Source of the DNA: Bacteroidetes bacterium HGW-Bacteroidetes-8
GTDB taxonomy: Bacteria > Bacteroidota > Bacteroidia > Bacteroidales > UBA932
Direction of reading: 5' to 3'
Assembly: GCA_002840895.1 (NCBI GenBank)
Contig: PHCZ01000008.1
Coordinates: 97,169-161,168 of the forward strand
Length of the DNA: 64,000 nucleotides
A program made the translations under genes and the position numbers. Below are positions 1 through 7,001 of the stretch, piece by piece (position 1 is the first letter of the stretch; each line of letters opens with the position of its first letter). The notes below the pieces were generated by a model, which worked only from the letters and a program-made list of their open reading frames with translations, ran no database searches and was not told the origin of the DNA.

Positions 1-521
1 CCTTTTGAATTTCCGGTGGTACCGGAAGTGTAGATTATTGAAGCAAGATCCTCCCCCTTTGGAGAGATTGCCTCACCTCGTACCGGATTATCTTTGGCTT
101 TTAAAACCTCTAATGTATCAAGAATCACAACAACATTCATCTTCTCGATAAGATCCTGTGGAACTTTGTATAGTAGTCTGTTAGATACAAAAAGAGCATT
201 TGATTCGGAGTGCTCGATCACATTGCGAATCTCAAACTCAGAGAAATCGGGAAGCATTGGGACGGCTATCCTGCCAAATGCAGTTGCAGAAAAATAGGCT
301 ACTGGCCAGTTGGGCATATTTTGGCTGAGAATTCCTATTTTATCACCCGGCTTTATTCCGTTAGCAGCTAAAAGTTCAGATACCTTCTCCGTTTTATCCC
401 CAAATTGTTCGTAAGTGTAAGAATCTCCGTTGATATATGAAAAGCAGGTATTGTTCTTGAAATTTGTTGTACTATAAGTATATAGATCTCTTAATGTACT
501 GAATTCAGGTATATTTCCCAT
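1..521 (-). CDS. AMP-dependent (long-chain) acyl-CoA synthetase, N-terminal part, truncated by the window edge
   Basis: Reading the minus strand from an ATG at 521-519 gives an open frame of about 173 residues that runs off position 1. It begins MGNIPEFSTLRDLY and reaches IIYTSGTTGNSKG at the edge. That is the phosphate-binding P-loop of the ANL superfamily (motif A3), and upstream residues such as GDKIGILSQNMPNW also fit acyl-CoA ligases. Family knowledge: these enzymes activate a fatty acid to acyl-AMP and then to acyl-CoA. The C-terminal two thirds is missing here, so substrate chain length cannot be judged. The next gene on the same strand, an acyltransferase at 559-1143, fits a lipid context; the gap is 37 bases. 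The ligase family is safe, the long-chain subtype is inference. Confidence 0.9.
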   Translation of the reverse strand, partial: MGNIPEFSTLRDLYTYSTTNFKNNTCFSYINGDSYTYEQFGDKTEKVSELLAANGIKPGDKIGILSQNMPNWPVAYFSATAFGRIAVPMLPDFSEFEIRNVIEHSESNALFVSNRLLYKVPQDLIEKMNVVVILDTLEVLKAKDNPVRGEAISPKGEDLASIIYTSGTTGNSK

Positions 522-558
522 TTTTAAAAATTAAACATCAGTGTAATTATTACAATAA

Positions 559-1143
559 TCATTCCAAATCATTTCCGGGTGTAAAATTCTTTGGATGCTT
601 ACCTACAACTCCCTTATCTTTATACCATTGTCTAATTCTTTTAAGATCTGCGGCAGGGTCATCGGTAAGTTCAATCTTTTCACCTCTTCCAACCTCCTTT
701 TTACCCCAGTCAAAGTAACCCAGGTAGACAGGAATATCTACAGCTTTTGCTATTGTATGAAATCCTGCTTTCCATCTCTGAGTTGGCTTTCTTGTACCCT
801 CAGGAGCAATTGCAAGGTGTAGTATCTCTCTGGTGCGAAACTCCTCAATCAGTTGAAGAGTTGTAGATGCCCCCTTTTTTCTGTCTACCGGAACTCCCCC
901 CATAGCCCTTACGATAGGACCGAGAGGACCCCAAAAGAGGCTCTTCTTAACCATAACGCTGGCTGTCCGCCCCATTGAATTATAATACAGGAAAGATATA
1001 ACAAAGTCCCAGCTTGAGGTGTGAGGGACACCAAGAATAATACATTTCGGTTCAGGAACGGGTGGTTCCATAGTTTTCCAGCCCATTATCCAAAGTAGGA
1101 ATCTAGAGATATACTGCATCGTTTTCGCTATTAATTGATACAA
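559..1143 (-). CDS. 1-acylglycerol-3-phosphate acyltransferase-like (PlsC family) protein
   Basis: A 194-residue acyltransferase of the lysophospholipid acyltransferase superfamily. The catalytic HX4D motif is visible as HTSSWD (residues 41-46) and the acyl-acceptor block as PEGTRKP (residues 114-120). Family members transfer acyl groups to glycerol- or lyso-phospholipids at the inner membrane; the hydrophobic N-terminus (residues 10-22) fits membrane association. It is shorter than E. coli PlsC (about 245) and resembles the compact Bacteroidota group often annotated simply as acyltransferase, so the acceptor is uncertain. It lies 22 bases downstream of the flavoprotein gene at 1166 and just upstream of the acyl-CoA ligase, all on the minus strand, so co-transcription is likely. 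Confidence 0.85.
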   Translation of the reverse strand: MYQLIAKTMQYISRFLLWIMGWKTMEPPVPEPKCIILGVPHTSSWDFVISFLYYNSMGRTASVMVKKSLFWGPLGPIVRAMGGVPVDRKKGASTTLQLIEEFRTREILHLAIAPEGTRKPTQRWKAGFHTIAKAVDIPVYLGYFDWGKKEVGRGEKIELTDDPAADLKRIRQWYKDKGVVGKHPKNFTPGNDLE

Positions 1144-1165
1144 AGTTAGGAATTATCGGCACTTA

Positions 1166-3613
1166 TTAGATAAACAGCGACATATTTGCCTCCTCACTTC
1201 TCTCCAGATATGTTGCCACCCCTGCAAAGTTTACACCATCCATCAACTCTTGCTCCTGTATACCCATAACCTCCATACTCATTGTACACGCGATAAACTC
1301 AACTCCACTAACTTTAGCTTGCTCAATAAGAGATTCAAGAGAGTCAATTCTCTTTTTACGCATAACCATTCTCATTACAGATCCCCCAATTCCAAACATA
1401 TTCATTTTTGATAGTTTCAGAGATTTGGAGTCTTTAGGTAAAAGAAATCCGAAAAGTCTCCCAATAAAATCTTTTTCGAATTTAACAGGGTTTGCTCTCT
1501 TTATTACATTCAATCCCCAGAATGTAAAGAACATTGTCACCTTTTTACCCATTGAGGCTGCTCCGTTTGCAATAACAAAAGCGGCAAGGGCTTTATCCAT
1601 ATCGTCGCTGAAGACAACGATGGTCTTATTGTCAGATGTTATCCCGGGTGTATATCTGCAGGCAGATGCACTATCTCCCTTTTCAATTCTGGCTGTTATG
1701 ACTCCTCTTGAGTTCTCGACTGAGACTAGTTTTGCTCCTGTGATATTACACCAGGATGCCACATCTTTCCCGAATGCCTGATCTGTTGCTTTGATCTCAA
1801 GTCTCTCGCCCGTGCTTAGAGTATCATAACTCTTTTTCAACTGCATTATTGGACCAGGGCACTGTAATCCGCAGGCATCCACAAGCAGAGCACTCTTATT
1901 ATCTTCATCTGCAAGAAGATCGTCTGAACCGATACGTCCTGCAAAATATTGTTTAACTGACACATTCTCGGTAGCAATCGAGTATGTCTTATATCCTCCT
2001 GAGAGGTTGAAAATATTATTAAACCCATTTTGGAGCAGTATCCTGTATGCTACATATCCGCGAAGTCCTACAGCGCAATATATAATCACACGCTTATTCT
2101 TTGGAACCTCGTCAAGTCTATTTCGCAGGTCATCCACCGGAATATTTACTGCTCCGGTTATTGAGCCCAGTAAAAACTCCTCTTGTGTACGTACATCCAG
2201 AATAAAATCTTTTGATGGATCAGACTTCACAACATCTCTCCAGGAGATGATTTTTACCCTATTTTTTAGTATATTATCTGCAACAAACCCTGCCATATTT
2301 ACAGGATCTTTTGCTGATGAGTATGGTGGAGCATAGGCGTGCTCAATCTCCATTAGGTCATATATTGTTCCTTTTGACTTAACTACCTGAGCAAACATCT
2401 CAATTCTCTTATCAACTCCGTCAAACCCGACTACCTGAGCACCATAAAGGCGACCATCCACAGGTGAAAACTGAATCTTTACAGAGAGGGGGAGGGCATT
2501 AGGGTAATAGCCTGCGTGAGAAGATGAGTGAGTATAAGATGCGATATACTCTATACCCTCTCTCTTTAGCCATCTTCCACTCGCACCGGTTGAGGCTACC
2601 GTAAGGTCAAACACTTTTGCAATCCCAGTCCCTATACTTCCTTCATACTTAAATTTATTACCGTATACAATATTATCTGCCACTATCCTTCCCTGCTTGT
2701 TTGCAGGACCCGCCAGAGGAATCAGAACAGGTTTGTCTATTACCGGATGTATAACCTCAACAGCATCTCCGAGAGCATAGATATCGGGATCTGAGGTCTG
2801 CATAAAGTCATTAACTTTTATACCTCCTGTTGTCCCAATTTCAAGACCGGACTCTTTTGCAAGTTTTGTCTCAGGGCGAACACCAATACTCCAGATTACC
2901 ATCTCTCCTTCAAGAACCTTACCGCTCTTGAGTACAACTCCCACTTTATTTCCTCTCTCTTCAAACCTCTCAACTGCATCACTAAGGTGCAGTCCGATAC
3001 CTTTTGTTCTTAGTTCGGAGTGAATTATTGTTGCCATCGAGAGATCCAGATGAGACATCACTTGATCTGACATCTCCACTACGTCTATTTCAAAACCCAG
3101 ACTGTGCAGATTCTCCGCCATCTCCAGCCCGATAAACCCTGCACCAACCACTATAGCTCTCTCAACATCCTTTACAGTTACAAATTTTTTGATCTTATCT
3201 GTATCTGGTACATTTCTGAGAGTGAAGATATTGGGATTATTTATTCCCTCAATCTTAGGCTTAATTGGCTCTGCACCCGGAGAGAGAATAAGTTTATCAT
3301 AACTCTCAATATATCTACTGCCCTTCTCAATATTGTACACCTCTACAGTTTTTTCTTTAGGATTAATTCTCTCGACCTCCGATTTAATCCTTATATCTAT
3401 GTTGTAACGGTTTCTAAACCCTTGTACTGTCTGCACGAAAAGAGCATCACGACTGGCAATTGTCTCTCCTATATAATATGGTAAACCACAATTGGCATAA
3501 GAGACATACTCCCCTCTCTCAAAGAGAATAATCTCTGCATTTTCATCATTTCTTCTCAATCTGGCTGCGACAGTTGCACCCCCGGCAACTCCTCCGATAA
3601 TAACATATTTCAT
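1166..3613 (-). CDS. CoA-disulfide reductase-type flavoprotein fused to rhodanese, TusA and DsrE-like domains
   Basis: An 815-residue multidomain protein. Residues 1-450 are a pyridine nucleotide-disulfide oxidoreductase: FAD-binding GGVAGGATVAAR near the N-terminus, single active Cys42 in SYANCGLPYY as in CoA-disulfide and NADH-dependent persulfide reductases, NAD(P)H motif GAGFIG (157-162), and the FAD-contact ALGD motif at about 280-283. Residues about 455-550 are a rhodanese domain with Cys513 in IIYCAVGLRG. Residues about 575-645 are a TusA domain with CPGP (Cys585). From about 660 to the end is a DsrE/DsrF-like domain (IACTMSMEVMG). All four modules handle protein or CoA persulfides in their families, so the protein probably reduces or relays sulfane sulfur in the cytoplasm. 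All key cysteines are present. The substrate is inference. Confidence 0.93.
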   Translation of the reverse strand: MKYVIIGGVAGGATVAARLRRNDENAEIILFERGEYVSYANCGLPYYIGETIASRDALFVQTVQGFRNRYNIDIRIKSEVERINPKEKTVEVYNIEKGSRYIESYDKLILSPGAEPIKPKIEGINNPNIFTLRNVPDTDKIKKFVTVKDVERAIVVGAGFIGLEMAENLHSLGFEIDVVEMSDQVMSHLDLSMATIIHSELRTKGIGLHLSDAVERFEERGNKVGVVLKSGKVLEGEMVIWSIGVRPETKLAKESGLEIGTTGGIKVNDFMQTSDPDIYALGDAVEVIHPVIDKPVLIPLAGPANKQGRIVADNIVYGNKFKYEGSIGTGIAKVFDLTVASTGASGRWLKREGIEYIASYTHSSSHAGYYPNALPLSVKIQFSPVDGRLYGAQVVGFDGVDKRIEMFAQVVKSKGTIYDLMEIEHAYAPPYSSAKDPVNMAGFVADNILKNRVKIISWRDVVKSDPSKDFILDVRTQEEFLLGSITGAVNIPVDDLRNRLDEVPKNKRVIIYCAVGLRGYVAYRILLQNGFNNIFNLSGGYKTYSIATENVSVKQYFAGRIGSDDLLADEDNKSALLVDACGLQCPGPIMQLKKSYDTLSTGERLEIKATDQAFGKDVASWCNITGAKLVSVENSRGVITARIEKGDSASACRYTPGITSDNKTIVVFSDDMDKALAAFVIANGAASMGKKVTMFFTFWGLNVIKRANPVKFEKDFIGRLFGFLLPKDSKSLKLSKMNMFGIGGSVMRMVMRKKRIDSLESLIEQAKVSGVEFIACTMSMEVMGIQEQELMDGVNFAGVATYLERSEEANMSLFI

Positions 3614-3699
3614 TGTATGGTCCTGTTAATTCTTCAAATAATTTATATCTGCAAAGGAAGAGAAATTTCTTTAAACTTCAAAATATTTTCTATTGGAAA

Positions 3700-3730
3700 T
3701 TTGTTTCTTATGAAATAATAATTATTTTTG
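3700..3730 (+). promoter_or_regulatory. Bacteroidota-type promoter for the thioredoxin lipoprotein operon
   Basis: TTTG at 3700-3703, 19 bases, then TATTTTTG at 3723-3730, matching the TTTG/TAnnTTTG consensus of the Bacteroidota primary sigma factor. The expected start is about 3735, leaving a leader of roughly 24 bases before the ATG at 3759. Confidence 0.7.
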
Positions 3731-3758
3731 CAAAAGTTTTACATTAAATATTTGAAAG

Positions 3759-4241
3759 ATGAGAATTTTAAGAATGATACTTCCTCTTATTTTTGTCGCT
3801 CTGTTTGTGACATCGTGCGGTGCAAGGGCAGAGGGAAACGCAGAGGAAAGCAAAGATAAGAAGACAAATGAATCAGAAAAGAGAGCTGTTATAACTCTAA
3901 GTACAGATGAATTTGTAAAAAAAGTGGCAGATTTCAGATCCAACGCCCAAGAGTGGAAATACCTGGGAGATAAACCTGCGATTTTGGATTTTTACGCAGA
4001 CTGGTGTATCTACTGCAAGAAACTTACCCCAATACTTGAAGAGCTGGCAAAAGAGTATGACGGGAAGATTTACATATACAAGATTGACACCGAAAAAGAG
4101 AGAGAGATAGCAGCAGCCTTTGGTATAAGAGCACTTCCTACACTCCTTTTCATACCAATGAATGAGGATCCTCAGATTGCTCAGGGAGCGGTTCCTAAAG
4201 ATGAGCTTAAAAAAATTATCGACTCTCTTTTGTTAAAATAG
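3759..4241 (+). CDS. Thioredoxin-fold lipoprotein
   Basis: A 160-residue protein with a lipoprotein signal (hydrophobic stretch then VTSC, Cys20) and a thioredoxin domain over residues about 55-158. The redox motif is DWCIYCKKL (Cys83, Cys86) and the cis-proline loop is RALPT. The layout resembles the C-terminal domain of DsbD and periplasmic thioredoxins that receive electrons from the membrane. As a lipoprotein it should sit in the cell envelope facing the periplasm. It opens a plus-strand group with the MarR regulator (6-base gap), DUF302 and DoxX genes, and is transcribed divergently from the sulfur flavoprotein. A role in thiol or persulfide homeostasis is inference from that setting. 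Confidence 0.9.
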   Translation: MRILRMILPLIFVALFVTSCGARAEGNAEESKDKKTNESEKRAVITLSTDEFVKKVADFRSNAQEWKYLGDKPAILDFYADWCIYCKKLTPILEELAKEYDGKIYIYKIDTEKEREIAAAFGIRALPTLLFIPMNEDPQIAQGAVPKDELKKIIDSLLLK

Positions 4242-4247
4242 TTAAAA

Positions 4248-4592
4248 ATGAAAAAGCTTTGCATAATAAGAGACATCTGCCGCTCAATAAGTGATTTTGA
4301 GAATGAATTTCAGAAAACACACAACTTATGCCTGAACGAGGGTATGGTTTTGTGCTCACTTAAGGAGAGAAGACTCTCATCCGGAGAGATTGCTAAGCAG
4401 ATTAATCTAACCTGTTCAAATACATCAAAATTAATACGCTCTATTGAGGATAAAGGCCTTATAAAGAGAGTTCTTGGTGAAGAGGATAAGAGACAGATGT
4501 ATTTTTCACTAACACAAAAGGGAATTTTAAAATTGACAGATATAGAGGAGGATAAAATAGCACTCACAGGACCTCTTTCTAAACTGGGTTAA
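4248..4592 (+). CDS. MarR-family winged-helix transcriptional regulator
   Basis: A short (114 aa) regulator. Residues about 25-90 form a winged helix-turn-helix: SSGEIAKQINLTCSNTSKLI as the HTH, followed by the wing region ending in DKRQMYFSLTQKG, whose D(K/R)R plus T-x-KG pattern is the hallmark of the MarR family. It lacks the longer N- and C-terminal dimerisation helices of full-length (about 140 aa) members. It lies between the thioredoxin lipoprotein and the DUF302 gene and is likely autoregulatory for this group and perhaps for the divergent flavoprotein. The ligand is unknown. One cysteine in the first helix region and one in the recognition segment could be redox sensors, but that is speculation. 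Confidence 0.85.
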   Translation: MKKLCIIRDICRSISDFENEFQKTHNLCLNEGMVLCSLKERRLSSGEIAKQINLTCSNTSKLIRSIEDKGLIKRVLGEEDKRQMYFSLTQKGILKLTDIEEDKIALTGPLSKLG

Positions 4593-4613
4593 TTACAACT
4601 AAAAATTACGGAG

Positions 4614-5006
4614 ATGTTTATAGAGAATAATAGCAGATATAATTTTACTGAGACAGCACAAAGACTCAACGATGCTGTTGTTGACGGGGGTTGGAGCCTC
4701 CTAGCTGTACACGATTTGAAGGAGACTCTTCATAAAAAGGGGTTCGAAGTTCTCCCGGTAAAGGTTTTTGAGGTTTGTAAAGGGTCTCTTTCGGTGAAAA
4801 TGCTCGAGCGGGATAGCGAAAGACTCTTTTCCAGTCTGATGCCCTGCAGGGTGTCGGTTTATGAAACATCAGAGGGCATCACAAAGATATCGCGTCTCAA
4901 TGCAGCAGTAATGGCCAAAGAGTATGGAGGTATTGTTGAGGAGGTTATGGGAGCCGCCTTCGAGCAGATGGAGAAGATACTGGAACCATTAATTGTAAAA
5001 CAGTAA
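4614..5006 (+). CDS. DUF302 domain protein
   Basis: A 130-residue soluble protein matching DUF302 in pattern: an N-terminal strand-helix unit (YNFTETAQRLNDAVVDGGWS), the middle LPVKVFEVCKGSLSVKMLE, and SSLMPCRVSVYETSEG, which carries the conserved L(M/L)PCR-x3-YE segment. No signal peptide is visible. The biochemical role of DUF302 is not established, though family members recur beside sulfur and redox genes. It starts 21 bases after the MarR gene and ends 3 bases before the DoxX gene, so it is in the same transcription unit. Family assignment is fairly secure; function is not assigned. Confidence 0.82.
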   Translation: MFIENNSRYNFTETAQRLNDAVVDGGWSLLAVHDLKETLHKKGFEVLPVKVFEVCKGSLSVKMLERDSERLFSSLMPCRVSVYETSEGITKISRLNAAVMAKEYGGIVEEVMGAAFEQMEKILEPLIVKQ

Positions 5007-5009
5007 GCG

Positions 5010-5438
5010 ATGAAAGACTTTTTATTATTAAGCAAATCACCTGGTGATAAATTAAGTTCAGCGGCACTACTTTTCATAAGAGTTGCAATAGGATTTCTAA
5101 TGATCACCCACGGCTGGGGAAAGTTACAGAACTTTGAAGCAATGTCCACAGCATTTCCCGATCCTTTGGGGGTAGGAGTTAAAACCTCTCTTATATTGGC
5201 AATCGGAGCTGAGTTTTTTGCATCAATTTTCGTAATACTTGGGCTACTCACCAGATTATCTCTTATCCCTTTGATCTCCACTATGGGGATGGCCTTTTTT
5301 GTAATCCACGCAAATGATCCGTTGAAGTCAAAAGAGCTTGCCCTTGTATATCTTGTAACATACATTTTCCTCTTCATTAAAGGAGGGGGCAAGTTCTCTC
5401 TGGATAGCCTTCTTCTTAGAAAGCTATTTAAAAACTAA
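5010..5438 (+). CDS. DoxX-family membrane protein
   Basis: A 142-residue membrane protein with about four transmembrane helices: AALLFIRVAIGFLMITHGWG, the segment around SLILAIGAEFFASIFVILG, SLIPLISTMGMAFFVI, and LVYLVTYIFLFI. The R-x-AIGFLM-x2-HG-x2-K start and the late basic tail are typical of the DoxX/SURF4 group. Homologues include the small subunit of thiosulfate:quinone oxidoreductase and mycobacterial DoxX, which works with SodA and SseA against thiol stress. Placed after thioredoxin, MarR and DUF302 genes, a membrane redox role is plausible but inferred. Its stop codon overlaps the convergent ferredoxin gene by 4 bases. Confidence 0.85.
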   Translation: MKDFLLLSKSPGDKLSSAALLFIRVAIGFLMITHGWGKLQNFEAMSTAFPDPLGVGVKTSLILAIGAEFFASIFVILGLLTRLSLIPLISTMGMAFFVIHANDPLKSKELALVYLVTYIFLFIKGGGKFSLDSLLLRKLFKN

Positions 5439-6334
5439 ACCCACTCTTCACTTAAGATATCACCTCTGAGGGACATTACCATTGCTTTCAGAGGTATATT
5501 CCTTTTGGCTCTCTCCCTGGCAAGCTTTGCCATCTGAATTAAACCACCGCAGCAAGGAACCTCCATCATTAAAACAGTAATGGTGTTAAGCTTAGACTCA
5601 TCAATCATTAGTGTAAGCTTATCTATGTAACTTTGTGTATTGGAGTCAAGTTTAGGGCAAGCGATAGCTAGACTCTTGTTCTTGAGAAAAGTACTATGAA
5701 ATGATCCGTGGCTGAACGATGAGCAGTCCGACGCAAGCAATAGGTCGGATCCTTTGAGAAATCCAGCCATCGGGCTTAAGAGATGTAACTGTACCGGCCA
5801 TTGCTGTAGCTCTGATTTCCCGAATTCGAAGCTTTCGGAATTTTCAGCTTGAGCTCTTTTAAGAACCGGAGTAACATTGACTGCAGATGGTTTTGCTGTT
5901 CTGAAATCCTGCTCCATAGATCCCGGACATCCGCAAGCAAGTTTCTCTTTAGCCTCAGGTTTTGCTGTTGCGTCAATCTTTGACAAATCTATCACCACTT
6001 CGTTTTTTCTGCACCACTCTACACCCTCATTGAACCACTTCATCTCATTATGGTCTCTCAGATGCTTCAAGTGGGCAAGTATAACCTTTTCACCCTTTGG
6101 TGAGATTCTCTTCATAACAGCCTCCTCGCTATAGGGCTCTGTCTCTTTTTCTATAAGCTCAATTGCTCCAACAGGGCACTCACCTATACAGGCGCCCAGT
6201 CCGTCACAGTATAGGTCACTAACCATTACGGCTTTCCCATTTATAAGCTGGATAGCACCTTCGTGACACCCCTCTACACAGTTTCCGCAACCGTTGCAAA
6301 GTTCTTCATCTATCTTGATAACTGTTCTTTTCAT
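5435..6334 (-). CDS. Ferredoxin-type protein with one complete and one incomplete 4Fe-4S motif
   Basis: A 299-residue iron-sulfur protein. The N-terminal 60 residues carry a complete CxxCxxCxxxC motif (Cys13, 16, 19, 23) and a second one, YCDGLGACIGECP, in which the second cysteine is Leu46 (Cys43, 49, 53 remain). The remaining 240 residues hold further cysteine groups (LACGCPGS near 133, SDCSSFSHGSFH, VPCCGGL near 260); the CCG of the last recalls heterodisulfide-reductase-type motifs. No signal peptide or membrane segment is visible, so it is probably cytoplasmic. It may pass electrons to a partner oxidoreductase, which is not identified here. The gene is convergent with the DoxX gene. A weak minus-strand -7 element (TACATTTG) lies at 6372-6379. 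Confidence 0.85.
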   Translation of the reverse strand: MKRTVIKIDEELCNGCGNCVEGCHEGAIQLINGKAVMVSDLYCDGLGACIGECPVGAIELIEKETEPYSEEAVMKRISPKGEKVILAHLKHLRDHNEMKWFNEGVEWCRKNEVVIDLSKIDATAKPEAKEKLACGCPGSMEQDFRTAKPSAVNVTPVLKRAQAENSESFEFGKSELQQWPVQLHLLSPMAGFLKGSDLLLASDCSSFSHGSFHSTFLKNKSLAIACPKLDSNTQSYIDKLTLMIDESKLNTITVLMMEVPCCGGLIQMAKLARERAKRNIPLKAMVMSLRGDILSEEWV

Positions 6335-6485
6335 CTTTTTTTCTTAAAAGGTTAATATTTGATATGTAGTGCAAATGTAGCAGCGTAAAGTGATATTAAA
6401 TGTAACAATTGATACACTCCGAAATTTTTTATATTCGGTATGGATTTTGCAGTCAACTAATATTCACACAGAATTTAATCCAATA

Positions 6486-7001
6486 ATGAAACATTTTATA
6501 TCCGGAATATTTACACTTTTTACAATCTCTTGCTCAACTGCATATCTGGCTCTGGATTCCGTGCAAGAGTTTGACATAGAAAAATATATGGGTAAATGGT
6601 ATGAAATATACAGGCTTCCTAACTCATTCGAAGAGGGGCTTGAAGATATAACGGCACACTATGAGCTTAAAGATGACGGTACGGTTATTGTGACAAACGA
6701 AGGTCGTCTTAAGGAGGACAACAGTAGAATAAAACAGGCAAAAGGTAAGGCCTGGATACCGAATCCTAAAGAACCTTCAAAACTAAAAGTAAGCTTTTTC
6801 TGGCCCTTTGCAGGCGACTATTGGGTTTTGAAAATTGATTCAGATTACACTAATGCTCTGGTAGGGGACCCCTCCGGAAAGTATCTGTGGATTCTATCCA
6901 GAGAGAGAAAACCGGACCAGAAGGCTATTAATGAACTGAAAAACTACGCATCAGATCTTGGGTTTGACGTTGAAAGTATGGTCAGCGGTCAGGTCTATTA
7001 A
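6486..7001 (+). CDS. Lipocalin family lipoprotein (Blc-like)
   Basis: I place the start at the ATG at 6486, giving 171 residues. An in-frame start at 6390 would add 32 residues without a signal sequence, whereas 6486 begins MKHFISGIFTLFTISC, a lipoprotein signal with Cys16 as lipidated residue. The mature part has the lipocalin hallmark KYMGKWYEIYRLPNSFEE, then YELKDDGTVIVTNEGR and the strand DYWVLKIDSDYTNALVGDPS, closely following E. coli Blc. Blc-type lipocalins bind lysophospholipids or fatty acids at the outer membrane. Its last 51 bases overlap the 3' end of the convergent urocanate hydratase gene. Confidence 0.9.
   Translation: MKHFISGIFTLFTISCSTAYLALDSVQEFDIEKYMGKWYEIYRLPNSFEEGLEDITAHYELKDDGTVIVTNEGRLKEDNSRIKQAKGKAWIPNPKEPSKLKVSFFWPFAGDYWVLKIDSDYTNALVGDPSGKYLWILSRERKPDQKAINELKNYASDLGFDVESMVSGQVY

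Noticed and set aside
1425..1781. Open frames of 60-166 codons opposite or inside large genes, such as this one inside the flavoprotein gene
   Set aside because: They have no motifs or promoters, and their composition is that of the opposite strand of a well-supported gene.
6390..6485. Longer N-terminus for the lipocalin
   Set aside because: It would bury a good lipoprotein signal peptide that starts at 6486.
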